From JBKPCD01 sp046727175 (GTDB lineage Bacteria; Acidobacteriota; Vicinamibacteria; Vicinamibacterales; 2-12-FULL-66-21), in contig JBKPCD010000081.1 of assembly GCA_046727175.1 (NCBI GenBank), positions 1 through 12,999 of the forward strand: a stretch of 12,999 bases of DNA, read 5' to 3'. The position numbers and the translations under genes were made by a program. Shown here in pieces: positions 1-7,822 of the stretch (position 1 is the stretch's first letter; each line of letters opens with the position of its first letter). Under the pieces are notes generated by a model that was not told the origin of the DNA, did no database searches, and saw only the letters and a program-made list of their open reading frames with translations.

Positions 1-50
1 CACCATGAAAGGACTCATAAAACGGCAGTTGTTGACATCCTCGTGCTCCG

Positions 51-3000
51 TCACACCGCCGCCGGTTCCGCTGCAGCACCAACCGAGGTCTTCCCATGCG
101 CCTCCCAGCGCACGAGCTTCAGGTCCAGAACGAACGTCGCGTAAATGACGGGCACGAGCAGCAAGGTGACAAACGTGGCGAACGTGAGGCCACCGATTTG
201 CCCGTAGCAAAGCGGCTCCCACAGCGGTCCGCCGTGGGCCGCGAGGGGGAACAAGGCGGTAACCGTGGCGGCGACGGTGATCAGTACCGGGCGGAGGCGG
301 ATGATGCCGGCATCGAGGAGCGCCTCCTGCAGTGAATCCCCGTGCTCATGCCGCCCCTCGATGAAGTCGAAGAGCACGATGATGTGGCTGACGATCACGC
401 CGATCAGGCTGGCAATGCCGAGGAACGCCATGAACCCGAACGGTGTTCCCATCGTCCAGAGCGCGGCCAGCGCACCCACGACTCCGTACGGAATCGCCGC
501 GAATACGATGAACGGTTTGATCGCGTGCTTGAACTGGAACATTAGCGCGAGATAAATCAGCACGACGGAGATCAGCATCACGACGGCAAGATTCCTGAAG
601 GACTTGACCTGCTCCTCGTGCTCACCGCCAATCTCCATTCGATAGCCGACCGGGAGCGTCTTCCCGAAGTCGACCAGCCTCGGCATGGCCACACGCAGCA
701 CCTCGGAAGGCAGAAACCCCTGCTCCGGAAACGCCGACACGGTCACGGTTCGGAACTGGTTCCGGCGCTGCAGCTTCTCGGTCTGCATGTCATAGACGAT
801 CGACGAGATCGACTGCAGAGGGACTTTCTGCTGTCCCTGCGTCGAATAGACGTAGAGGCTCCGGATGTCCGAGAGTTGCGACCGCTCGTCCATGCGCAGG
901 CGGGCGACGATGGGAATCTGATCCTTGCCTTCGCGAAGCTCGGAGACCGGCACGCCCGCCATCGCCGACGCAGACGCGGCAGCAACGTCGAAGTTCGTCA
1001 GCCCCGACAGATTCGCCTTGTCGGGATCGGTGCGAAGACGAACGGCAAAGCTTTCCGGACCCCAGTTGTCGCGCACGCGGGTCGCCGTGGGAATTGCGCG
1101 GAGGATATCACCAGCCTGATCGCCCAGACGCCGGAGCGTGACGATATCCTCGCCGGAGACCCGGATCGACACGGGAATTCCGACCGGCGGTCCGGTTTCG
1201 AGCTGGCGCACATCCAGCCGCGCACCGGGAATATTCGCGCTCAGCGCCGATTGAATCTTGTCGACCAGGTGCCGAGTGTCATGCTTGTCGACGACCTCGA
1301 TGAGCACCTGCGCGTAGTTGGGCTGCTTCTGTTCGGGAGCTACCGAAAACCAGAAGCGCGGCCCGCCGCCGCCGACGAACGTCGTCAACGATTTCAGGAT
1401 TTCACGCGGACGGTCGCGACCGTCGGAGTGCTCCTTTGCGTACTCGTCGGCGACGCGTCGTATCGTCGCCTCGACTTCAACGGCCACACGGTTGGTCGCG
1501 GCGACGGGCGCGTCCTCGGGCAGCCACACATCGACGTACGAGTGGTACTGGAGGTCAACCGGGAAGAACTGCGTCTTCAACTGGCTCATGAACAGACCGC
1601 CGAGGGCGAGGATGACCAGCGACGCGGCAAGAAACGCCCATCGATGGCGAATAGCCAGGTTGCCCACCCGGTAGTACGCGGCGGCAAAGCCGCTCTTTCG
1701 CCGTTCCTCGATCGAGGGTTCCGCTTTCGGGCGCAGCAGGTAATAGCCCAGCAATGGAATGAACGTCATCGAAACCACTCGAGACGCGACGAGCGAACAT
1801 CCGATGACCACAGGCAGTGTGTAGACGAACTGTCCAGGGTCTCCGGGCAGCACGAGGAACGGAACGTAGGCCACGATGTTGGTGATGGTGGCGAACATGA
1901 TCGCCTTGGCGAGCTTGGTCGGCCCCCACCACGCCGCGACGAGGCGCGGATGGCCGGCGGCAAGATCGCGCTTGATGGCATCACCAGCGACAACCGGATC
2001 GTCGACGAGCAGACCGAGCGCGATGATGAGCGACGCGATCGAAACCTGCTGCAGGTCGACGCCCAGCATGTACATCATCCCGAAGGTCATCGCGAGGGTG
2101 ATTGGGATTGACAGCGCCATCAGCAGAGCCGACCGCCATTCCCAGAAGCCTACGAGCGACACGAGCACGACAAGCGCGACCGCTTCATACAGGCTGCCCA
2201 TGAACAGCTCGATGTTCTCCTCCACCTGACGCGGTTGATCCGAGGTCCGGGCGAGGACGAGGTCCGCAGGCAGTTGCGCACGGAGCTCTTCCAGCCGCGC
2301 GTCGACGGAATAGGCAAAGTCTCCGATCTTCTGACTGGCACGCATCTGGATCGCCAGCGTGACGGCGCGCGAGCGGCGCCACGTCCCATCGGGTTCGCGG
2401 TGCCCGTAGAAGTTCAGAAACCGCGCCGGGCTCTCGTACCCCCGGCCAACGGTGACGAGGTCGCGCAGGTACACTCGTCGTCCATTCGGAGTCGAAACGA
2501 GCACATCGCCGATCTCTTTCTCGCTCTTGAACTCACCCGAAGGATCGACCGTCAGGTTTTTCTCGCCACTCTCGATGATGCCGCCCGGCAAGGTGATGTT
2601 GCGGGCTTTCAGCACGTCGTCGAGCATGCCGACCTTGATCCCGTACGACGCAAGCCGCTCCTGGGAGTACTCGAGATACACCCGTTCATCCAGAAGCCCG
2701 GTGCGCGTCACTTTCGAGACGATCGGGATCGTCTGCAACGTGCGGGCGATGAGATCGGTGTAATCGTCCAGCTCCCGATAGCTGTACTTGTCGCCGGCCA
2801 CCGCGGTCAGACGCGTCAGCGCATCGGCGGGCGCACGAACGACGGCGACGGGCCAGGCATCGGGATGAAATTCTGACGCGCGCAGCCGCTCACGGATGAA
2901 GCTTTGGACGTACCCTCGGAGCGCGTCGTCATCCTTATCGGATGCCGCATCGACGCCGATGAAGCCGTCACCGATCACAATCCGGGGATCACGGAACACT

Positions 3001-3692
3001 CCGTCGGCGGTTGCCATTTCGGCGAAGACGTGGAGCGGCCGGCGCACGAGCTCCGCCGGCACGGCGGCTGGGAGACCCTGTACGAGGGTGACGCGCTGCT
3101 CGTTTCGAGCGGCTGACGCCCGCGTTGCCTCAATCGCCCGTTGTACGGCGTCGGCCCGCCGCTTTATTTCTGCGTCAGCAACTCTCGGACTCGCCACCGT
3201 CAGCATCAGCGCGGCGGTGTCGCCAAAGTCCTTCACGAAAGTTATCGGGCCGGCGCCGTCCGGCAGATCGGTGATGGAATCGAGCTTCAGCTTGATGTCG
3301 TCGAATTCCTTGCCGGTCTCGCGCGTGCCTTCTACGAGCGTGATGTACACCGCGGTGATGCTGGTACGAGTGTTCGATTCGATCTTGTCGACCTTGACGT
3401 TTTCCGCGACCTTCTCTTCGATTCGCCGCGTTATCAGTTGCTCGATCTTCTCGGCGCTTGCGCCGGGCCAGGGGCAGAGCGCGAGCGCTTGACGGACTGG
3501 AATGTCGGGGTCCTTGCGCTGCGGCATTCTCAGGTAGCCGTAGATGCCCCACAGGACCGTGCCGATCAGGAGGACCCACGCAACGTGCCGCGTTTCGGTG
3601 AAGAAGCGGGCCGTGTTGTGCGTGCGCGCCGCGAGTGCGAGTTCGTTGTCCCGTTCAGACATCGCATTTCCTTTGAATCCAGGCGCATTCAT
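51..3692 (-). CDS. RND-family efflux pump, inner-membrane permease subunit
   Basis: This is the proton-driven inner-membrane pump of a tripartite exporter (AcrB/HAE-like RND superfamily), 1213 residues. The first membrane helix is at about residues 38-54, followed by PQRKDPDIPVR, the usual entry to the first periplasmic domain. A cluster of membrane segments spans about 500-655 and contains GLLVDDPVV, whose Asp-Asp (564-565) matches the proton-relay pair of AcrB TM4. The second half repeats this layout: helix at ~685-703, periplasmic domain ~704-1030, helices ~1033-1190. The TM10 segment reads GIASLIGVIVSHIIVLFDF and lacks the Lys that AcrB uses there. The protein is longer than AcrB (~1050 residues), with extra sequence in the first periplasmic half (about 165-300). 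The start at 3692 has GAGGA upstream and lies 9 bases after the fusion-protein stop. An ATG at 3662 (AAAGGA upstream) is an equally usable start. It is last in the operon. The substrate cannot be read from the sequence. Confidence 0.96.
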   Translation of the reverse strand: MNAPGFKGNAMSERDNELALAARTHNTARFFTETRHVAWVLLIGTVLWGIYGYLRMPQRKDPDIPVRQALALCPWPGASAEKIEQLITRRIEEKVAENVKVDKIESNTRTSITAVYITLVEGTRETGKEFDDIKLKLDSITDLPDGAGPITFVKDFGDTAALMLTVASPRVADAEIKRRADAVQRAIEATRASAARNEQRVTLVQGLPAAVPAELVRRPLHVFAEMATADGVFRDPRIVIGDGFIGVDAASDKDDDALRGYVQSFIRERLRASEFHPDAWPVAVVRAPADALTRLTAVAGDKYSYRELDDYTDLIARTLQTIPIVSKVTRTGLLDERVYLEYSQERLASYGIKVGMLDDVLKARNITLPGGIIESGEKNLTVDPSGEFKSEKEIGDVLVSTPNGRRVYLRDLVTVGRGYESPARFLNFYGHREPDGTWRRSRAVTLAIQMRASQKIGDFAYSVDARLEELRAQLPADLVLARTSDQPRQVEENIELFMGSLYEAVALVVLVSLVGFWEWRSALLMALSIPITLAMTFGMMYMLGVDLQQVSIASLIIALGLLVDDPVVAGDAIKRDLAAGHPRLVAAWWGPTKLAKAIMFATITNIVAYVPFLVLPGDPGQFVYTLPVVIGCSLVASRVVSMTFIPLLGYYLLRPKAEPSIEERRKSGFAAAYYRVGNLAIRHRWAFLAASLVILALGGLFMSQLKTQFFPVDLQYHSYVDVWLPEDAPVAATNRVAVEVEATIRRVADEYAKEHSDGRDRPREILKSLTTFVGGGGPRFWFSVAPEQKQPNYAQVLIEVVDKHDTRHLVDKIQSALSANIPGARLDVRQLETGPPVGIPVSIRVSGEDIVTLRRLGDQAGDILRAIPTATRVRDNWGPESFAVRLRTDPDKANLSGLTNFDVAAASASAMAGVPVSELREGKDQIPIVARLRMDERSQLSDIRSLYVYSTQGQQKVPLQSISSIVYDMQTEKLQRRNQFRTVTVSAFPEQGFLPSEVLRVAMPRLVDFGKTLPVGYRMEIGGEHEEQVKSFRNLAVVMLISVVLIYLALMFQFKHAIKPFIVFAAIPYGVVGALAALWTMGTPFGFMAFLGIASLIGVIVSHIIVLFDFIEGRHEHGDSLQEALLDAGIIRLRPVLITVAATVTALFPLAAHGGPLWEPLCYGQIGGLTFATFVTLLLVPVIYATFVLDLKLVRWEAHGKTSVGAAAEPAAV

Positions 3693-3701
3693 CGTGAATC
3701 C

Positions 3702-4838
3702 TCAGGGCAACACGCGGACGGGGTCACCGTCGACGAGCAGCGTCGCGCCGCTGACGACCACGTGCTCGCCGGGTTCGAGTCCCTTGAGCACCGCGATCGT
3801 GTTGCCGATGACTTCGCCGAGCTCGACTCGCCGGAGCCGGGCGACATCGATGGCGTTCTGCCGTTGCACGACGAGAACGGCGAACTGTCCGCTGCCGGCC
3901 TGAGATCGAACGATCGCGGTCAGGGGCACCGTCAGGGGCCGATTGGCGGCGGCAGCCCTGGGCGTGGACTGCGCCAGTGCGACGGTGCCGATCATGCCCG
4001 GCCGCAACCGGCCATCTTTGTTTGGCACTGTCACCTCGATGTCGAACACGCGACTCTGCGGATCGGCTGCCGGTGCGACGGCGGTCACGCGGCCGGGAAA
4101 GATCGTCGCGGCGACGGCCTCGACGGTCACGCCGATGGAATCGCCAAGGTTGACCGCCTGGATCATCCCATCGGGAATGCCGAACCGGGCTTTCACCGAG
4201 CTGAGGTCGCCGAGCACGAAGCCGACCGTGCCGGCCGCGACAAGTGTGCCGACTTCAATACGGCGTTCGAGAACGATTCCGGTCGCGGGCGAGACGAGGG
4301 CGCAGTCGCGAAGCGCAATCTGCGCGAGCTCCACGTCCGCACGTGCCGCCGCCACCCGTGCGTCTGCAGTGTCGAACTCTGCCTGCGCGGCGTCGAGATC
4401 CGGCTTCGTGAGGCTGTCGGCCGCAAATAACGACCGCGCCCGTTCGAGGTTGAGGCGCGCTTTGTTCATCGCGGCTTCTCCTTCGGCGAGCTTGGCCTTT
4501 CCCTGGGTGACGCGCTCGGTGTAGTCGGTCTCTCGAACACGGGCGAGCACGGTGCCTTTGGTTACGCGGTCGCCGGCTTGGGCGGCGCGCAGCTTTCCAT
4601 CCGCGCCGGCGCGTCGCAGGAGATCGTCGACGTATCCCGTTGTCTTGAAAGCCAGCTGCACCTGCTCGAACGCTTCAATCGTGGCCGAGTACCTCACACC
4701 GGCCTGCGGAGGAGCGACGGCGACGGACTGGGTCTTTACGGGCTGAGCGGCCTTCGGCTCGCCGGCGCGCGGTTTCGAACACCCGCCCACCAGCGCTCCC
4801 GACACGACGATCGCGATAATCAAGCAAGGTGTTCTCAT
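3702..4838 (-). CDS. RND efflux periplasmic adaptor (membrane fusion protein), lipoprotein
   Basis: This 378-residue adaptor would link the RND pump to the TolC-type channel across the periplasm. A lipoprotein signal peptide ends in ALVGGC, with Cys20 as the predicted lipidation site. It is followed by a split lipoyl-like domain (AGDRVTKGTVLARV and later SPATGIVLERRIEVGTLV), a helical hairpin in between that is rich in Ala, Glu and Arg (coiled-coil), a beta-barrel, and a C-terminal membrane-proximal domain ending GLEPGEHVVVSGATLLVDGD. These are hallmarks of the HlyD/AcrA adaptor family at its usual size. The open frame runs upstream to 5201, but 4838 is the correct start: it begins the signal peptide, has GGAGAGGAAGG in front, and its ATG overlaps the channel gene's TGA as ATGA. 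That overlap implies translational coupling. Confidence 0.95.
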   Translation of the reverse strand: MRTPCLIIAIVVSGALVGGCSKPRAGEPKAAQPVKTQSVAVAPPQAGVRYSATIEAFEQVQLAFKTTGYVDDLLRRAGADGKLRAAQAGDRVTKGTVLARVRETDYTERVTQGKAKLAEGEAAMNKARLNLERARSLFAADSLTKPDLDAAQAEFDTADARVAAARADVELAQIALRDCALVSPATGIVLERRIEVGTLVAAGTVGFVLGDLSSVKARFGIPDGMIQAVNLGDSIGVTVEAVAATIFPGRVTAVAPAADPQSRVFDIEVTVPNKDGRLRPGMIGTVALAQSTPRAAAANRPLTVPLTAIVRSQAGSGQFAVLVVQRQNAIDVARLRRVELGEVIGNTIAVLKGLEPGEHVVVSGATLLVDGDPVRVLP

Positions 4839-6190
4839 TTCCGGCCTTCCTCTCCTACCGCAAGGTCGTAGTCCGCTTTGGCGGTCCAGAACGCCAACAG
4901 TGCCTGTTGATATCGATCGTCGGCGCTGGCGAGCTCCGAGCGGCTCTGCAGCACGTCCGGGAGCAGCGCGGCCTGCAATTCGTATTGGTTCGTCCTCACC
5001 CGCAGCCTTTCGCGCGCCGTGCTCTGCGCCATCTGCGCGACCTTCAGGAGCGCGCGCTTCTCGGCAAGCGTGCGAAACCGGCTGTTGATCTCCAGCACCG
5101 TGCGATCCTCGACTTCGCGAACGGCCAGTCGCGCTTGTTGCAGCGTCCGATCTTTCGCGGCGAGCTCCTGCCCCCTGCGGCCCCAATCGAACGGCTCCCA
5201 CTTCAGGCGGATGCCAACCAACGCCAGATTCGCGGGCAGAACGTCGATGTTGAAGTTGGACGTGTAGGACACGGCAAGGCTGACTTCGGGAATCCGATCG
5301 GCCTTCGTGAGCCGACGATCCAGTTCAGCCTGCTGTACCTTGAGCCGCGCCTCCCGCACATCCGGACGGTTCTCGAGCGCGCGCGACCGTTCCGCGTCTA
5401 CATCGATCTCTAGAACGGAGATCGTTGCGACGTCCTCGACCTCGAATTCGGCGCGCAGGTCCCGTCCGAGCAGCTGGTTCAACTGTTCCTTCTGCGACCA
5501 GAGCGCATTCTGTTGTGTCGTCCGGGAAAGCTCTTCCTGCGCCAATCGAAACTGCACGTCCAGCGCGTCCGAGCGCAGCGCCACCTTTTGAGCCACTCGA
5601 ACTTGAAGGGTTCGGTCGAGTTCGCGGTAAAGCGCCACAGTTTCGTTGATTGCGGCCAGGGCGCTTTCCGTCTGCAGAATCGCGAAATAGAGGCGCTTGA
5701 CGCTATTGACGATCGAGAGTTCCTGGGCACGGGCGCGCTCACGCTCGATCTCGCGCGTTGTCGTGGCGCTCTGGATGCCCAGCCCGATGCGAAAGAGCTG
5801 CGAGATCGGCTGCGAGACCTGCGCAAAGAGGTAATAGGTCGGCTGGCGCGGGACGCTGACCGTCGTGTCGATCCCGGGAATCGGTCCGATCCCCGGATAC
5901 TCGCCAAATGCCGCTTGCGGAAAGGAGAAGTCGACCGGCGTCAGGAGCTGGGACGCCATCGCTTCGGTCTGGAACACCGGCAAGCGGCGTGTCCGCGCGA
6001 CAGCGATATCCGCTTCCGCCTTCTCGATCTCTAGTCGGGCCGTCTGCAATTGTCGGTTGTTTTCCACGGCCATCTTCACCGCGGTCGCGAGCGACAGCCG
6101 TTGATTGGCAGGAGCAGACGACGACTGCCCCAACACAACCGCCGGCATGAGTGACGCGAGAAAGGCACATGTGGCGATTCGATTCGTCAT
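4835..6190 (-). CDS. TolC-family outer-membrane efflux channel
   Basis: This is the 451-residue outer-membrane exit duct of the tripartite pump. A signal peptide of about 21 residues (MTNRIATC...AVVLG) precedes an outer-membrane-efflux-protein fold with two repeats of long helices. The first repeat starts at RLSLATAVKMAVENNRQLQ (about residues 31-49). The second half contains the typical RPDVREARLKVQQAELD block followed by PEVSLAVSYTSN. Length is normal for the family. The frame is open back to 6262, but the start at 6190 is chosen because it opens the signal peptide, has a GGGG stretch upstream, and forms an ATGA overlap with the stop of the preceding small gene. The 3' end forms a second ATGA overlap with the adaptor gene, so the operon is tightly coupled at both junctions. 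Confidence 0.95.
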   Translation of the reverse strand: MTNRIATCAFLASLMPAVVLGQSSSAPANQRLSLATAVKMAVENNRQLQTARLEIEKAEADIAVARTRRLPVFQTEAMASQLLTPVDFSFPQAAFGEYPGIGPIPGIDTTVSVPRQPTYYLFAQVSQPISQLFRIGLGIQSATTTREIERERARAQELSIVNSVKRLYFAILQTESALAAINETVALYRELDRTLQVRVAQKVALRSDALDVQFRLAQEELSRTTQQNALWSQKEQLNQLLGRDLRAEFEVEDVATISVLEIDVDAERSRALENRPDVREARLKVQQAELDRRLTKADRIPEVSLAVSYTSNFNIDVLPANLALVGIRLKWEPFDWGRRGQELAAKDRTLQQARLAVREVEDRTVLEINSRFRTLAEKRALLKVAQMAQSTARERLRVRTNQYELQAALLPDVLQSRSELASADDRYQQALLAFWTAKADYDLAVGEEGRK

Positions 6191-6429
6191 GGAATCCCCG
6201 CTTCGTTCCTGAGGCTGGCCTTCTGCAGACGCGGGTCGATGGCGTCGGCTGTTCGCGCCCACAGCGTGCGGTCGGTGTTCACGAGAGCCGCGACTTCCGT
6301 CCTGCTCAGTTCCAGCCCGCGGTCACACAAGCCCAGTAATGTGCTCTCCGGGTCGCGCAGGAACTCCGAGCGAAACTGTTCGTCGGTGATCAAGCGACCA
6401 ATGAGCATCTCGATGCTCCGTTGCGCCAA
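6187..6429 (-). CDS. Os1348-type NHLP-clan small protein (nitrile-hydratase-leader-like)
   Basis: A small protein of 80 residues if it starts at TTG 6429. It matches from memory the Os1348 type of the nitrile-hydratase-leader-peptide (NHLP) clan: IEMLIGRLITDEQFRSEF, then DPESTLL, GLELSRTEVAAL and a terminal AIDPRLQKASL. NHLP and Nif11 leaders are known as recognition leaders of modified peptides, but Os1348 proteins lack a clear Gly-Gly cleavage site and core peptide, and none is visible here. No signal peptide or membrane segment is seen. TTG 6429 is preferred because AAAGG sits about 8 bases upstream and the family motif begins directly after. GTG 6435 is the alternative. The frame is open to 6492, but those extra residues are not family-like. 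Its TGA overlaps the channel gene's ATG (ATGA), so it is the first gene of the exporter operon. The role is inferred only: substrate, chaperone or regulator of the exporter. Confidence 0.72.
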   Translation of the reverse strand: MAQRSIEMLIGRLITDEQFRSEFLRDPESTLLGLCDRGLELSRTEVAALVNTDRTLWARTADAIDPRLQKASLRNEAGIP

Positions 6430-6469
6430 GGGCACCGCCTTTCGCGCCGCCCGAGGGCAATACCCGGGC

Positions 6470-6482
6470 CGTCCGACGGACG
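6470..6482. promoter_or_regulatory. 13-bp palindrome upstream of exporter operon
   Basis: CGTCCG and CGGACG flank a single central A, giving a perfect odd palindrome about 40 bases upstream of the first gene of the exporter operon. Position and symmetry fit a repressor operator near the promoter. No regulator gene is adjacent, and no convincing -10/-35 pair could be fixed in this GC-rich stretch. Its significance is uncertain. Confidence 0.3.
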
Positions 6483-6575
6483 ACCGGACCAACCGTGTGA
6501 AAGCGTCGAATTTCAGCGGGTTCTACGCGACGGGTTGAGTTTCGGTGAACCGTTTGCAGGCAGGCGCAGGTGAGC

Positions 6576-6610
6576 CGATCTGCGCAGTTTGTCCGAGACG
6601 GCGCAGATCG
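6576..6610. promoter_or_regulatory. 10-bp perfect inverted repeat (hairpin) upstream of exporter operon
   Basis: The arms CGATCTGCGC (6576-6585) and GCGCAGATCG (6601-6610) are exact inverse complements around a 15-base loop. No T-run follows on either strand, so a classic terminator is unlikely. The repeat sits about 150-180 bases upstream of the exporter operon and about 85 bases before the kinase relic. It could be an operator, an RNA leader structure or an isolated mobile-repeat remnant. The stretch 6430-6694 contains no gene that I can support. Confidence 0.45.
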
Positions 6611-6694
6611 ACGCGAGAAAGTGCAATCCACCTTTGACTGGTGTTCCGTCGGAGTCGTTCCTGAGTTGTTCCCAAAGTACAGCGGAGTTTTTCA

Positions 6695-7024
6695 ATGCAG
6701 CCGGACATGCTCTACGAGATGCTGACGGGCAGGCGCGCTTTTGCCGGCGACGAGATCCCCGACGTGCTCGCCGCGGTCCTGACCCGCGATCCGGACTGGA
6801 CGCTGCTGCCAGTCGGCCTCCGCCCGGGCGTCGGAACGGCGCCGGCTGCTCCAGTGACGTCACGCTTCGAATCGGCGAACGCTTACGCCGCACCGTCATT
6901 CGCCGGAACGCCACGTCGACATCTACATGCTGGCGATGGATCGCGCCGACGCGAAGCCGGAAGTGTTCTTTCCGGTGAGCCGAACAAGGAGAGCGCTGAA
7001 CTCTCCCCGGATCTACGCAGTTAA
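6695..7024 (+). pseudogene. Ser/Thr protein kinase relic (C-lobe fragment)
   Basis: The open frame starts with MLYEMLTGRRAFAGDEIPDV and continues LAAVLTRDPDWTLLP. This is the C-lobe signature of acidobacterial PknB-like kinases, which normally read VLYEMLTGRRAF... and then a PPALRRLLRRCL-like helix. The N-lobe, the catalytic HRD and DFG regions and the rest of the C-lobe are missing. Just after the DWTLLP point another frame gives RRRLLQ, which suggests a frameshift. Further on, a third frame reads VDIYMLAMDRADAKPEVFF, which could be a scrap of the beta-propeller that often follows the kinase in such proteins. A short real gene starting at ATG 6695 is unlikely because the fragment cannot fold as a kinase. 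The most likely history is deletion plus decay. Confidence 0.6.
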
Positions 7025-7095
7025 TCGAGCCAGTTCTCAACCTTGACCGAAGGTATCCGCTTGAATTCGGCCACGTTATCGGTTACGCATAAAGG
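7021..7095 (-). pseudogene. VapC-type PIN toxin, C-terminal relic
   Basis: The minus strand encodes about 24 codons ending TDNVAEFKRIP...VKVENWLD and a TAA stop at 7023-7021. This is the characteristic end of VapC-like PIN-domain ribonuclease toxins, whose usual ending is like TNNVREFSRVPGLKVENW and which carries the last acidic active-site region (TDN). The preceding bases stay open but no longer resemble a PIN domain, and the start and the first acidic residues are gone. No antitoxin partner is visible next to it. It overlaps the end of the kinase relic on the other strand, so this patch contains two unrelated gene fragments. Confidence 0.6.
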
Positions 7096-7143
7096 GAAAT
7101 CAGCGCGGCAGCACAAGGGTTGACGTGAGGCGCGAAAGGGCCG

Positions 7144-7179
7144 AGCGAGCGCGCGTGGACGGGCCGACGCGCGCTCGCT
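7144..7179 (-). terminator. GC-rich hairpin terminator after the secreted-protein gene
   Basis: The 13-base arms AGCGAGCGCGCGT (7144-7156) and ACGCGCGCTCGCT (7167-7179) are exact inverse complements around a 10-base loop. The hairpin lies 25 bases downstream of the stop of the minus-strand gene at 7205, where an intrinsic terminator is expected. It is followed on that strand by CGGCCCTTTCG, so the U-tract is weak. It may stop transcription imperfectly or mainly protect the mRNA end. Confidence 0.6.
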
Positions 7180-7204
7180 GAAAGCTCGAGTCCGGTCATG
7201 CGAC

Positions 7205-7822
7205 CTACGGTTTGACGAAGAACAGTGGGCCCTGCAAGTCAGGAAAATTGCTGGTGTTCAGGACCTGAATACCGGCGTTGTGCTCGCCGTTGAACGGCGT
7301 CACGTCGGCGGGACATCCAGCATTGGCCGCATCGACTGACGAGTTGAACCAGAGGCCGAGATGGAAGGTGTGAACCGGGTTGGTCACAGGATTCGTGTCC
7401 GCATCCGGAAACGCGTTGTTGTGCACCAGAGGTGCCGGCACGGACCCCTGGGCTACGATGAACGTCTCCTCATTGAAACGGCCGATGAAGCGCCCATGGC
7501 CCGTGCCGTCGTCATCGGTCTCGATATCGCCCTGGTACCAAGCCAATCCAAACGTCGCTCCTGGTTTCTGGATAACGAAGAAATCGAATTCAGTATTGGC
7601 TGGCAACCCCTCAACCTCAACGTCCATGACCTCGACAGGTCCGCCGGGCTTGATAGTCACGCGTGCCGCGGCGTTGGGCAGGCAGCCCGAAGCGATGAGC
7701 TTGGCGCCGCGCGTCATGGGAAATTCAAATTTCTTCTCGCGGGCAGATGCGCTCATGCCTGCCAGGCCCACAAGAAAGGTTGCTGCGACCGCCGTCGTGC
7801 CAACCGAACTACGTAGTTTCAT
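7205..7822 (-). CDS. Secreted protein of unknown function
   Basis: A 205-residue protein with a clear Sec signal peptide (MKLRSSVGTTAVAATFLVGLAGMSASA, cleavage near residue 27). The mature part looks like a beta-rich extracytoplasmic domain: VTIKPGGPVEVMDVEVEGLP, then EFDFFVIQKPG, FGLAWYQGDIETDDDGTGHG, RFIGRFNEETFIV, and a C-terminal half with HTFHLGLWFNS. Similar hypothetical secreted proteins occur, from memory, in Acidobacteriota and Actinobacteria, but I know no function. Two Cys (in ASGCLPN and NAGCPAD) could form a disulfide. GGGAGGA five bases before the ATG supports this start. It is transcribed alone: hairpin terminator after it, and a ~340-base gap with a 12-bp palindrome before it. 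Codon and base use match the other intact genes. Confidence 0.85.
   Translation of the reverse strand: MKLRSSVGTTAVAATFLVGLAGMSASAREKKFEFPMTRGAKLIASGCLPNAAARVTIKPGGPVEVMDVEVEGLPANTEFDFFVIQKPGATFGLAWYQGDIETDDDGTGHGRFIGRFNEETFIVAQGSVPAPLVHNNAFPDADTNPVTNPVHTFHLGLWFNSSVDAANAGCPADVTPFNGEHNAGIQVLNTSNFPDLQGPLFFVKP

Noticed and set aside
1..50. Possible start of another minus-strand gene after the pump (ATG near 22)
   Set aside because: No ribosome site is seen and only about seven codons would lie in the window.
618..2111. 497-residue plus-strand open frame
   Set aside because: Antisense shadow of the RND pump; Arg/His/Asp-rich composition typical of opposite-strand GC-rich frames, with no recognisable domain.
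3141..4430. 429-residue plus-strand open frame
   Set aside because: Antisense to the pump and adaptor genes; composition and lack of motifs show it is a shadow.
4839..5201. N-terminal extension of the adaptor frame
   Set aside because: It lies inside the TolC gene in another frame, is Arg/Gly/Ala-rich, and precedes a clear lipoprotein signal peptide with its own ribosome site.
6513..7040. 175-residue minus-strand open frame
   Set aside because: No protein family features; it overlaps the kinase relic and the 10-bp hairpin and has shadow-like composition.
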